DNA from: Streptosporangium amethystogenes
GTDB lineage: Bacteria; Actinomycetota; Actinomycetes; Streptosporangiales; Streptosporangiaceae
Assembly: GCF_000721075.1 (NCBI RefSeq)
Contig: NZ_JOEQ01000005.1
Location: 186,001 to 250,000, forward strand
Reading direction: 5' to 3'
Length of the DNA: 64,000 nucleotides
A program made the position numbers and the translations under genes. Positions within the stretch are counted from its first letter, which is position 1. Each line of letters starts with the position of its first letter. This document shows, in pieces, positions 26,073-33,702 of the stretch. The notes under the pieces were generated by a model. It searched no databases, was not told the DNA's origin, and saw nothing but the letters and a program-made list of their open reading frames with translations.

Positions 26073-27184
26073 TCAGGCCTCCAGCCGGGGGCATCGCCGT
26101 GCAGGCTCCGATAGAAGGGGTCGCCCGGGGCGATCGTGCCGGCCCGCACAGTCGTGTCTGTCAGCGCCGCCCGGTACATGGCCGTGATCAGCTCCAGCGA
26201 GCGGCGGCCGTCCGCGCCGCTGGCCCTGGGGCGCCTGGCCGCGCGAAGGTCGGCCACCAGCCCGCGCAGCTGGGCCAGGTGCGAGCTCGGCACGTCCGCG
26301 GCGGTGGCGTGCCACTCCTTGACCCGTTCGGGCTCCACGTGCGAGGCGGCGGTGTACGTCCAGTCGTCGTCGGCGTAGCCGTACAGGTGGGTCAGCTCGA
26401 CGGTGGCGTCCGCCAGGTCGATGCGCAGGTGGCTCACCTGGCGTGGGGCGAGGCAGGTGCTGACGACGGTGGCCAGCGCGCCGGACTCGAATCGGACCAG
26501 GGCGGTGCTGATGTCGTCGGTCTCGATGTCGCGGCTGAGCCGGCCGGCCATGGCTCGCACCTCGTTCCAGTCTCCGAGCAGCTCGAGCAGCAGGTCGATC
26601 TGGTGGATGCCCAGGCCCAGGGCGGGGCCGCCGCCCTCTGTCGCCCACCGGCCCCGCCAGGGAGCGGCGTAGTAGCCGGCGTCTCGATACCACGTGGTCT
26701 GGCAGTGCGCCGCGTAGGGAGCGCCGAGCGCTCCCGAGGAGATCAGCCGCCGCGCGCGCTCGGCGCCGGAGCCGAACCGCTGCTGGAAGACGATGGCCGC
26801 GTACGGGCCGCCTTCGCGTTCGGCCGCGACCATGTCGTCGTATTCGGCCAGGGACAGGCCCGGAGGCTTCTCGCACCACACCCACGCGCCCGCGCGCAGG
26901 GCGGCCAGGGCCTGGGCGTGGTGCAGCGCGGGCGGGCTGGTGATGTCGACGAGATCGGGGCGCAGCTCGTCCAGGACACGGTTGAGATCATCGGAGGCGT
27001 AGGGGATGCTCCATCTGCGGGCGAAGGCGGTGGCCGCCTCGACGGTGGCGTCGACGACGGCGACGACCTCGATCTCGCCCGGCAGTCCGCGGAAGGCGGG
27101 CATGTGCACGGCGTCGGCGATGTGCCCGCCGCCGACGACGACGACACGGAGGGGGGATGAGGGGTCCGTGGTACCGCTCCTCAC
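26069..27184 (-). CDS. Gfo/Idh/MocA family sugar dehydrogenase, copy 2
   Basis: 371 residues, GTG start. Rossmann motif VVVVGGGHIADAVH near residue 14, EKP in WCEKPPGLS, and LGIHQIDLLLELLGDW with the candidate catalytic His. First gene of the three-gene cassette and closest to a strong copy of the GntR-type operator at 27222-27239, so induction by the island's sugar is expected. Parallel to copy 1 at 6412-7458, which sits under a LacI instead. Confidence 0.93.
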   Translation of the reverse strand: MRSGTTDPSSPLRVVVVGGGHIADAVHMPAFRGLPGEIEVVAVVDATVEAATAFARRWSIPYASDDLNRVLDELRPDLVDITSPPALHHAQALAALRAGAWVWCEKPPGLSLAEYDDMVAAEREGGPYAAIVFQQRFGSGAERARRLISSGALGAPYAAHCQTTWYRDAGYYAAPWRGRWATEGGGPALGLGIHQIDLLLELLGDWNEVRAMAGRLSRDIETDDISTALVRFESGALATVVSTCLAPRQVSHLRIDLADATVELTHLYGYADDDWTYTAASHVEPERVKEWHATAADVPSSHLAQLRGLVADLRAARRPRASGADGRRSLELITAMYRAALTDTTVRAGTIAPGDPFYRSLHGDAPGWRPE

Positions 27185-27221
27185 GTGAAGGCCTCGAGGA
27201 AGGCCGCTCCGAACAATTGCC

Positions 27222-27239
27222 TAGCACGCTAACGCGTTA
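27222..27239. promoter_or_regulatory. GntR-type operator, site A
   Basis: TAGCACGCTAACGCGTTA lies 37 bp upstream of the minus-strand dehydrogenase cassette. It matches sites B, C and F at most positions (consensus about TARCRCGYTAACRCNYTA). The region 27240-27457 between sites A and B shows nothing else. Confidence 0.65.
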
Positions 27240-27457
27240 TTACTTGCCCACGCAAGCCTCTGCCGGACCGGAGAACCGGGCCGCGCGGGGGCACTTCCTG
27301 AGCGCGAGGCGCCCTGATCGTGTGAGTCGAGCCACGTGGCCCCGGAGGACCGGCGCAGAGTGGCGCGGACTGTGGAGAGGTTCATGGGTGGCAGGTGTCG
27401 TCCGCCTGGTCTTCCTGTGCCTACCCCTGTGCCGCGTAGGATCGATGGGGAAGATCT

Positions 27458-27487
27458 CTGACATATAGCGTATTAATGTGCTAATTT
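27458..27487 (+). promoter_or_regulatory. ROK operon promoter with GntR-type operator, site B
   Basis: CTGACA (27458-27463), an 18-bp spacer and TAATTT (27482-27487) form a plausible sigma-70-type promoter. The spacer is filled by the operator TAGCGTATTAATGTGCTA (27466-27483), whose reverse complement aligns with site A. The ROK ATG is 27 bp downstream of the -10. Confidence 0.6.
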
Positions 27488-27513
27488 CTGCCGCATGCTC
27501 GCGCGAAGAGATC

Positions 27514-28680
27514 ATGGATAGGCGGGTCCTCGCCGTGGACATCGGCGGCACGAAGATCGCCGCAGGTCTGGTCGACGGCGAGGGGAAAGTGCTCCGCGCG
27601 CTACGGCGGCCGACTCCGGCGGCGGATCCCTCGCGGGATCCCGCCGGAGAAGCGGCGGAGCGGGTGATGGCGGTCGTGGCCGACGCGGTGCGCGAACTGC
27701 TCGCCGCCGATCCCGGGGTACGGGCGGTGGGCGTGGCCAGTGCCGGGCCGGTGGACGTCGGCCACGGGACGGCCAGCCCGGTCAACATCCCGGCATGGAG
27801 GGACTTCCCGCTGGCCGAGCGGGTGCGGGAGACGGCGGGCGGGCGCCCCGTGACCCTGCTCGGCGATGGCCCGGCGATCGCGCTGGGCGAGCACTGGCGA
27901 GGAGCCGCCCGGGGGCACCCTGACGTGCTCTGCATGGTGGTGTCCACCGGGGTCGGCGGCGGCCTGGTGTTGGGCGGCTCGCCGCACGCCGGGCCGAGCG
28001 GCAACGCCGGGCACATCGGTCACGTATGCGTGGACCTGGACGGCGACATGTGCGCGTGCGGTGCCCGAGGCTGCGTGGAGACGATTGCCTCGGGGCCCGC
28101 GATCGTGCGCTGGGCCCTGGCCAATGGGTGGTGCACGCCCCTAACGGAAGCCGCCTCGGACGGCTCCACGATGACCGGAGCCATGCCTCCCGACAGCGGG
28201 ACGACCGGAGCCGCCATGGCGCGTATCGGGATGGCCGGCGTGGACGGCACCGCGATAACGGGCAGTGGGACGGTCGACGCCGCGGCGGTGGCCCGGGCCG
28301 CGGCGGCGGGGGACGTGACGGCACGGGCGGCGTTCGCCCGGGCTGGGCGGGCGCTGGCCGCCGCGATCGCCGCGGCAGCCGCACTGGTGGACCTGAGGCT
28401 CGTCGTCGTGGGCGGTGGCGTCGCGGGTGCCGGACCGGTTTTGTTCACGCCCCTGCGGAAGGCGCTGCACGACTACGCGGTCCTGCCGTTCATTCGGGAG
28501 GTCCAGGTGCGCCCGGCCCGACTGGGTGGGGACGCCGGTCTGGTCGGTGCGGCGGCGGCGGCCGTCCGGCTGATCGATGGAGCACCGTGGAGAACCACCG
28601 ATGCCGGGCGCCCGTCGACGCCCCTGGGCCCGCCGATGCAGGGAGCAGACGCATGGCTGATGGATGGAGGAGTGGCATGA
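27514..28680 (+). CDS. ROK family protein (sugar kinase-like)
   Basis: 388 residues from the ATG at 27514. It begins RRVLAVDIGGTKIAAGLVDG, the ATP-binding DxGxTK motif, with no N-terminal helix-turn-helix, so it is a kinase-type ROK rather than a repressor. The ROK zinc/substrate signature GHIGHV followed by CACGARGCVE is complete. A Thr/Gly/Met/Ala-rich stretch at about residues 211-250 (SDGSTMTGAMPPDSG and on) is not usual for the family. It probably phosphorylates a hexose or N-acetyl sugar. ATGA overlap with the next cupin gene. Confidence 0.88.
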   Translation: MDRRVLAVDIGGTKIAAGLVDGEGKVLRALRRPTPAADPSRDPAGEAAERVMAVVADAVRELLAADPGVRAVGVASAGPVDVGHGTASPVNIPAWRDFPLAERVRETAGGRPVTLLGDGPAIALGEHWRGAARGHPDVLCMVVSTGVGGGLVLGGSPHAGPSGNAGHIGHVCVDLDGDMCACGARGCVETIASGPAIVRWALANGWCTPLTEAASDGSTMTGAMPPDSGTTGAAMARIGMAGVDGTAITGSGTVDAAAVARAAAAGDVTARAAFARAGRALAAAIAAAAALVDLRLVVVGGGVAGAGPVLFTPLRKALHDYAVLPFIREVQVRPARLGGDAGLVGAAAAAVRLIDGAPWRTTDAGRPSTPLGPPMQGADAWLMDGGVA

Positions 28681-29033
28681 CGGTCGAGGAGAGCAGACCC
28701 TGGGGGCGCTACGTGGTGCTGGAGGAGTCCTGCGCGCACAAGATCAAGCGCATCGAGGTCGATCCCGGAGCGCGGTTGTCGTACCAGCGGCACGCGCGCC
28801 GGGCGGAGCACTGGTTCGTCGTGAGCGGCACGGTCGAGATCACCCTGGAGGGGGAGAATCGTCACCTGTCACCCGGCGACGTGGCGGACATCCCGTGCGG
28901 CGCCGCTCATCGCGCGGGCAATCCGGGTGATGTCCCGGCTGTCTTCATTGAGGTGCAGACCGGTGACTACTTCGGCGAGGACGACATCGAGCGGCTGGAG
29001 GACGACTACGCCAGAGCATCCTGGAACTTGTGA
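28677..29033 (+). CDS. Small cupin, mannose-6-phosphate isomerase type II-like
   Basis: 118 residues from an ATG within the ATGA overlap with the ROK gene. RPWGRYVVLEES, KIKRIEVDPGARLSYQ and HWFVVSGTVEITL match the C-terminal cupin of phosphomannose isomerase/GDP-mannose pyrophosphorylase. Here it is a free-standing isomerase-sized domain, with metal-ligand candidates in H-R-AEHW and PCGAAH. It is co-translated with the ROK kinase, so phosphorylation followed by aldose-ketose isomerisation of an imported mannose-like sugar is a reasonable inference. Confidence 0.85.
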   Translation: MTVEESRPWGRYVVLEESCAHKIKRIEVDPGARLSYQRHARRAEHWFVVSGTVEITLEGENRHLSPGDVADIPCGAAHRAGNPGDVPAVFIEVQTGDYFGEDDIERLEDDYARASWNL

Positions 29034-29139
29034 ACCTCGGCCTCTCCCCGAGCCCGCACTATCGGAATCTCGTGACTCGCGAGCCGCCCCCTGCGGCCGT
29101 ACACGGCTCCCTTCCCACCCATGATCATCTGGAGACACC

Positions 29140-30120
29140 GTGCCCCTGTTCGACCTTCCGCTCGACCAACTGCGCTCCTACCGGCCCGACACCCCCGAGC
29201 CGGCCGACTTCGACGACTTCTGGACGCAGACTCTCGCCGAGGCCCGCAAGTTCGACCTCGACCTCGGCGTCGTCCCGGTCGACACTGGCCTGACCATGAT
29301 CGACTCCTTCGACGTCAGCTACGCCGGATACGGTGGGACGCCGGTCCGCGCCTGGCTGCACCTGCCGGTCGACCGCACCGGACCGCTGCCTGCGGTCGTC
29401 GAGTACATCGGCTACAACGGAGGACGCGGGCTGGCGCACGAGCGCATCCTGTGGGCCGCAGCCGGTTACGCCCACCTGGTGATGGACACCCGCGGCCAGG
29501 GGGCGGCCGGAAGCTCGAAGGGCGACACGCCCGACCTCGAAGCCGCCGGAGACCCCGCTCATCCCGGCGTGATGACCCGCGGCATCCTCTCCCCTGAGAC
29601 CTATTACTACCGGCGGGTCTTCACCGATGCCGTCCGCGCGGTGGACACCGTGCGCTCCCTGCCCGACGTCGACGCCAGGAAAGTGGCGGTCACCGGCGGC
29701 AGCCAAGGCGGGGGCATCACCCTGGCCGTCGCCGGGCTCGTCGAGGGCCTCGCCGCGGTCATGGCCGACGTGCCGTTCCTGTGCGACTTCCCCCGGGCGG
29801 TGACCATCACCGACGTCGCGCCGTACGTGGAGATCGTCAACTACGTGAAGACACACCGGGACAAGCTGGACACTGCCATGTCGACGCTCGGCTACTTCGA
29901 CGGCGCGGCGCACGCGCGGCGCGCCACCGCTCCCGCGCTGTTCTCGGTGGCGCTCATGGACCGGGTCTGCCCACCGTCGACGGTGTACGCGGCGTTCAAC
30001 CAGTACGGCGGGCCCCGGCAGATCAAGGAGTATCCGTTCAACGGGCACGAGGGCGGCCAGGCGTTCCACGAGGTCGAGCGGCTCCGGTTCCTCGCGTCGC
30101 TGTCGCGCCGCGGCTCATGA
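29140..30120 (+). CDS. Acetylxylan esterase / cephalosporin-C deacetylase family hydrolase
   Basis: 326 residues, GTG start after GGAGA. Carbohydrate-esterase family 7 layout: MDTRGQGAAGSS oxyanion region, nucleophile S188 in GGSQGG, Asp in ALMDRVCPPST and His in FNGHEGGQ. No signal peptide, so it removes acetyl groups from imported oligosaccharides inside the cell. It lies 106 bp after the cupin gene and may share the ROK operon. Confidence 0.93.
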   Translation: MPLFDLPLDQLRSYRPDTPEPADFDDFWTQTLAEARKFDLDLGVVPVDTGLTMIDSFDVSYAGYGGTPVRAWLHLPVDRTGPLPAVVEYIGYNGGRGLAHERILWAAAGYAHLVMDTRGQGAAGSSKGDTPDLEAAGDPAHPGVMTRGILSPETYYYRRVFTDAVRAVDTVRSLPDVDARKVAVTGGSQGGGITLAVAGLVEGLAAVMADVPFLCDFPRAVTITDVAPYVEIVNYVKTHRDKLDTAMSTLGYFDGAAHARRATAPALFSVALMDRVCPPSTVYAAFNQYGGPRQIKEYPFNGHEGGQAFHEVERLRFLASLSRRGS

Positions 30121-30252
30121 CGTCCATGACGTCCTCGGAGCCCGCGTCCAGATGATCGGGCGCATCGCCGCGCTCTCTTCGCGAGAGCGCGGCACCGCCG
30201 GTCGAACACGGTCACAATGGGACGGCCCCCGACGAACCGAGGAGCCGCGGTG

Positions 30253-30658
30253 ATGACAACTCCGTACGAGATCCGGCCGATCGGGCACGTCGAGTCGCCC
30301 CTGGTCGATCGCGAGGCCGTGCCGAAGCAGGGGTTCGAAGTGCGCCGGAAGTGCGACTGGTGTTCGACCCCGGCGTGGCGGAGGGCATCTGCGACCTCGC
30401 CGTCGGCGCCGACGTCCTCGTGCTGACCTGGCTTCATCGGGCACGGCGCGACGTGCTCGCCGTACACCCGCGTGACGACCCGCGGAATCCCGAGACGGGA
30501 GTGTTCAGCACCCGCTCCCAGGACCGGCCGAACCCGATCGGGCTGCACCGGGTGAGCGTGGCCACGATCGACGGACTCCGCGTGCTCCCGGGGATCTCGA
30601 AGCCCTCGACGGGACGCCCATCGTGGATGTCAAGCCGGTGGTCGCCGGTGGCAGGTAA
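30253..30658 (+). pseudogene. TrmO/TsaA-like tRNA methyltransferase, frameshifted
   Basis: The start reads MTTPYEIRPIGHVESPL, the normal N-terminus of the TsaA-domain (TrmO) family. After QGFE (about 30341) the frame must shift to continue APEVRLVFDPGVAEG and TRSQDRPNPIGLH, and again near 30590 to read LEALDGTPIVDVKPVV and its stop at 30656-30658. Both shifts are consistent with single-base losses. The family installs N6-methyl on t6A37 of tRNA. Assembled length would be normal (about 134 residues), so it looks recently broken or mis-sequenced. Confidence 0.75.
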
Positions 30659-30723
30659 GGCCGCCGGCTGACCCCGCCACCTCGCCGACGCGCCCAAGGG
30701 AGCGGGGCCGACCGGAGGAGCGT

Positions 30724-31839
30724 TCAGCCGGCGACCACGCGCAGGTAGGCGGAGGCGCTCTCGCGGGTGCGGATCTCGATGGGTAGCACGACGTGCTGCA
30801 CCTCGCGTGGGGTCTCCGGCTGGTCGATGCGTTCGGCGAGCATCCGCATCGCCCTGCGACCCATCTCCTTCGACGGGAGGTGGGCCGCGGCGATGGTGAG
30901 TGGGAGCAGGTCGAACGGGCCCGCGTCGTCCATGCCGGCCAGTTCGATCTGGCCGGGGACCTCCACGCCCAAGGCAGTGAGGTTGCGGGCGGCGTGGGCC
31001 AGGACGTATCCGTTGGCGCACAGCAGCGCGGTGGGCGGCTCGGGACGGTCGAGCAGGGCGGCCAGCATGTCGAGCCGCCGCTGGTCGGGCAGCCTGAGGT
31101 AGGTGGTGAGGGCAGTGAGCTCGGGCGAGATCGGAATGCCGTGCTCGCGGAGCGCCTGGACGTGCCCGGTCAGCCGCTCCTGGACGCTGGTGCAGTCGGT
31201 CGCGTCCCACAGCGCCGTGATGCGGCGGTGCCCCTGGCGGACGAGGTAGTCGGTCAGCCGGTAACCCACGGAATAGTTGTCGAACAGGACGGCGTCGGTC
31301 GGGAACTCGGGGTTGTAGCGGTCGACCATGACCACGGGCACGCCGCGCCGCTTGAGCTCGGCCAGCGCCGGCGACTCCGCGCGTCCGTCGACGGAGTAGA
31401 GAGCCACGCCGCCCGCCTGGGCGTCCAGTGCCTGGCGTAGTGCCCGCTCCTGGAGCTCCATCGAGCCCTTGGTGTTCGAGAGGAACATCCGGTAGCCCAG
31501 CTCGGCGCAGACCGACTCGATGCCCTCGATTATGTCGGAGTTGTGTGGGCCGCTGCCGTGCATGATGTACGCGATCGACCGCTCCCGGGACCTGGCGGGC
31601 TCCGACGGCCGTTCGGCCACGAAGGTGCCACGGCCGCGTTGCCGTACCAGGTAGCCCTCGGCGACCAACTCGTTGAGCGCGCGCACCGCCGTGGTGGTGC
31701 TGACGCCGAAACGCTCGCAGACCTCGCGCTGGCTGACGAACGGCTGGTCCGGGACGTAGTCGCCGCGCGAGATGGCCGCCACGAGATCCCGCTTGACCTG
31801 CTGGTACAGCGGCTCCTGGCTGTCGGCCATCTCGTTCAT
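30724..31839 (-). CDS. GntR-LacI hybrid transcriptional regulator (AraR-like)
   Basis: 371 residues. N-terminal GntR-type winged helix (about 10-78; LYQQVKRDLVAAI, REVCERFGVSTTTAVRALNEL, GRGTFVAERP) joined to a LacI/PBP-type sugar-sensing domain (about 88-371; IELAGMDDAG, IAAAHLPSKEMGRRAMRML). This domain pairing is that of AraR-like repressors. Its own start faces site C at 31870-31898, so it is probably autoregulated and controls the divergent 548-residue gene. Six matching sites through 27-51 kb suggest it is the master repressor of the island (inference). Confidence 0.9.
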   Translation of the reverse strand: MNEMADSQEPLYQQVKRDLVAAISRGDYVPDQPFVSQREVCERFGVSTTTAVRALNELVAEGYLVRQRGRGTFVAERPSEPARSRERSIAYIMHGSGPHNSDIIEGIESVCAELGYRMFLSNTKGSMELQERALRQALDAQAGGVALYSVDGRAESPALAELKRRGVPVVMVDRYNPEFPTDAVLFDNYSVGYRLTDYLVRQGHRRITALWDATDCTSVQERLTGHVQALREHGIPISPELTALTTYLRLPDQRRLDMLAALLDRPEPPTALLCANGYVLAHAARNLTALGVEVPGQIELAGMDDAGPFDLLPLTIAAAHLPSKEMGRRAMRMLAERIDQPETPREVQHVVLPIEIRTRESASAYLRVVAG

Positions 31840-31869
31840 ACCGCCCCCCGTGGTCCCTTATTGCGATCA

Positions 31870-31898
31870 TTGACACGTTAACACACTAAAGCTAATCT
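31870..31898 (+). promoter_or_regulatory. Promoter with GntR-type operator, site C
   Basis: TTGACA (31870-31875), a 17-bp spacer and TAATCT (31893-31898) make a near-ideal promoter for the gene at 31939. The operator TGACACGTTAACACACTA (31871-31888) overlaps the -35 and fills the spacer, so a bound repressor would block polymerase. It lies 31 bp upstream of the divergent regulator gene. Confidence 0.7.
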
Positions 31899-31938
31899 CG
31901 GGCGGCATTCGCTGAAATCACCGAGAGGCAGCGCACCT

Positions 31939-33585
31939 GTGAACTTCGCAATGTTCCTGGCGGCTCAGGACGCACGCTACGACCCCGAGGTCCGCATGCC
32001 GTGGCGCCCGTCCCGCAGCAACGGTTACCACACGGCACTTCCCGCGGGTACCAGGGTGCATGAGACGCGTGAATCCACCGACTACGCGCTCGCCCTTTTC
32101 CAGACGGGACAGGCGGACCGGGAGAAGCGGGCGTGCGACGTGCTGGACGCCGTGATCGGGCTCCAGGTGACCGACCCGCTGGCCGAGCACTACGGCATCT
32201 GGGGCTACTTCCTGGAGGAGCCGCCACAGCGGATGGCGCCCGCCGACTGGAACTGGGCCGACTTCATCGGCGTACGCCTGGCCCAGGTGCTCGCCGTACA
32301 CGGGGGGAGGCTCCCCGGCGACCTGCGGGAAAGGACACGCGAGGCGCTGCACCACGCCGCGATGTCGATCTTCCGGCGCAACGTCGGGTCGCGCTACACC
32401 AACATCGCACTGCTCGGCACGGTAACCACGGCTGCGGCGGGGGAGCTGCTCGCCGCGCCGCACCTGCTGGACTACGCCCGGCAGCGGCTCGGCGCGCTGC
32501 TGGAGCTGCTGGAGCGCGACGGCGGCTTCGCCGAGTACAACTCCCCCGCCTACAGCCCGTTCCTGCTGGAGATCGTGGAGCGGGCCGCCCTGATCGTGAA
32601 GGACGCCGAGTTCCTGGAGGCGGCCGAGCGGCTGCGCGTGCAGGTCTGGGAGACGCTGGCCGAACGCTTCCACCCGGGCACGGGACAGCTCGCCGGGCCG
32701 CAGGCCAGGGCCTATGCCGACTGGCTCAGGCCTGACCTGGTCAGCTACCTGGCGGAGCAGACGGGGGCGCCGATCCAGGCGCGCGGCGACGGGCCCGGCG
32801 AGGAGGCGCCGCGGCTGTTCCCGTCGCTGCCCTGCCCGGCGCACGTGGCCGCGCGCTTCCTGGCGCTGCCGGACGACCCCGTCGAGGTCCGCACCCGCTT
32901 CGACGCCGACGTGATCGGCACGACCTGGCTCACCGATGACGCGTGCCTGGGCAGCGTCAACGAGGAGTTCGCCTGGATCCAGCGCCGCCCGCTGCTCGGC
33001 TACTGGCGCACCCCGGACGACCCCGCGGTGGTGCTCAGGGCCAGGATGATGCACAACGGCCACGACCTGACCGCGGCGTGGTGCCGCCAGGTCCAGGAGG
33101 GGCCACGGGTTCTGTCCGGCTGGTGGCTCAGCTACGACTCGGGCGACTTCCATCCCAACCTCGACAAGCCGGAAGGCAGCGTCTTCGACGTCGGCGACCT
33201 GCGCCTGCGGGTGACGCTGCGCGGGCGAGGAGTCGAAGGGAAGAGCCTCGGCGACGGCGTCTTCGCGCTGGCCGCGGGTGACCGGCGCGCGGTGGTGCAC
33301 ACGGTCCCCGCCGAGTTCCTCGGCCGGACCGCGACCTGGGCCCTGGTGGAAGAGGGTGACGAGGTGGCGGTCGAGGCCGTCCTGTACGGCGGGCCGCGCC
33401 GCCCCGTCGACTTCCATGAGGCGGTCCTGCGCGCGGCGTTCGCCGTCGAGCTGCTGCCGCCCGGCGAGGAGCCCACCCCCGCGAGTCTGCGCGGCGAGCC
33501 GTACGGCGACGGGCTGATCCAGTGGAGCTGGGCCGGTCTGACCGTGGCCACGCCGGACCACCCGACCTCCTTCGAGAGAAGTTAA
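31939..33585 (+). CDS. Uncharacterised protein, possible polysaccharide-lyase-like fold
   Basis: 548 residues, GTG start, no signal peptide. I do not recognise a named family. The N-terminal part (about 45-300) is helical with repeated Trp/Tyr/Glu-rich helices (WGYFLEEPPQRM, WNWADFIGVRLAQVLAVHG, FAEYNSPAYSPFLLEIVERAALI), suggesting an alpha/alpha toroid. The C-terminal part (about 310-548) is beta-rich (RARMMHNGHDLTAAW, SGWWLSYDSGDFHPN). Toroid plus beta-sandwich is the layout of heparinase-like lyases and some glycosidases. The conserved-looking NSPAYSP with Glu and Tyr, and the MMHNGHD His, are candidate active-site positions. Its placement under site C and next to importer 2 supports a role in sugar breakdown. 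Confidence 0.75.
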   Translation: MNFAMFLAAQDARYDPEVRMPWRPSRSNGYHTALPAGTRVHETRESTDYALALFQTGQADREKRACDVLDAVIGLQVTDPLAEHYGIWGYFLEEPPQRMAPADWNWADFIGVRLAQVLAVHGGRLPGDLRERTREALHHAAMSIFRRNVGSRYTNIALLGTVTTAAAGELLAAPHLLDYARQRLGALLELLERDGGFAEYNSPAYSPFLLEIVERAALIVKDAEFLEAAERLRVQVWETLAERFHPGTGQLAGPQARAYADWLRPDLVSYLAEQTGAPIQARGDGPGEEAPRLFPSLPCPAHVAARFLALPDDPVEVRTRFDADVIGTTWLTDDACLGSVNEEFAWIQRRPLLGYWRTPDDPAVVLRARMMHNGHDLTAAWCRQVQEGPRVLSGWWLSYDSGDFHPNLDKPEGSVFDVGDLRLRVTLRGRGVEGKSLGDGVFALAAGDRRAVVHTVPAEFLGRTATWALVEEGDEVAVEAVLYGGPRRPVDFHEAVLRAAFAVELLPPGEEPTPASLRGEPYGDGLIQWSWAGLTVATPDHPTSFERS

Positions 33586-33600
33586 CGCGTTAAATGTGAG
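33583..33600. promoter_or_regulatory. GntR-type operator, site D
   Basis: TAACGCGTTAAATGTGAG begins with the TAA stop of the 548-residue gene. Its first half is identical to site F (TAACGCGTTAA), and the second half is weaker. Together with site E 32 bp downstream it brackets the region in front of importer 2, so co-operative binding or looping is possible. Confidence 0.5.
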
Positions 33601-33630
33601 GGCTACTACAGGCTAGTTACGGATTCGTGC

Positions 33631-33659
33631 TTTACGTGTTAACGCCTGATTGCTAACTT
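33631..33659 (+). promoter_or_regulatory. Importer 2 promoter with GntR-type operator, site E
   Basis: TTTACG (33631-33636), 17 bp and TAACTT (33654-33659) form a candidate promoter about 44 bp before the binding-protein ATG. The spacer contains TTACGTGTTAACGCCTGA (33632-33649), sharing the GTTAAC core and flanks with the other sites. The arrangement equals that of sites B and C. Confidence 0.55.
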
Positions 33660-33702
33660 CAAGCCAGCCCCGGGGGAACGCAGCCGCATGAACGGAGTTC
33701 CG

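Noticed and set aside
30335..30350. GGGGTTCGAAG as a tRNA T-loop
   Set aside because: No cloverleaf forms around it; it lies within the TrmO-like coding sequence at the frameshift.
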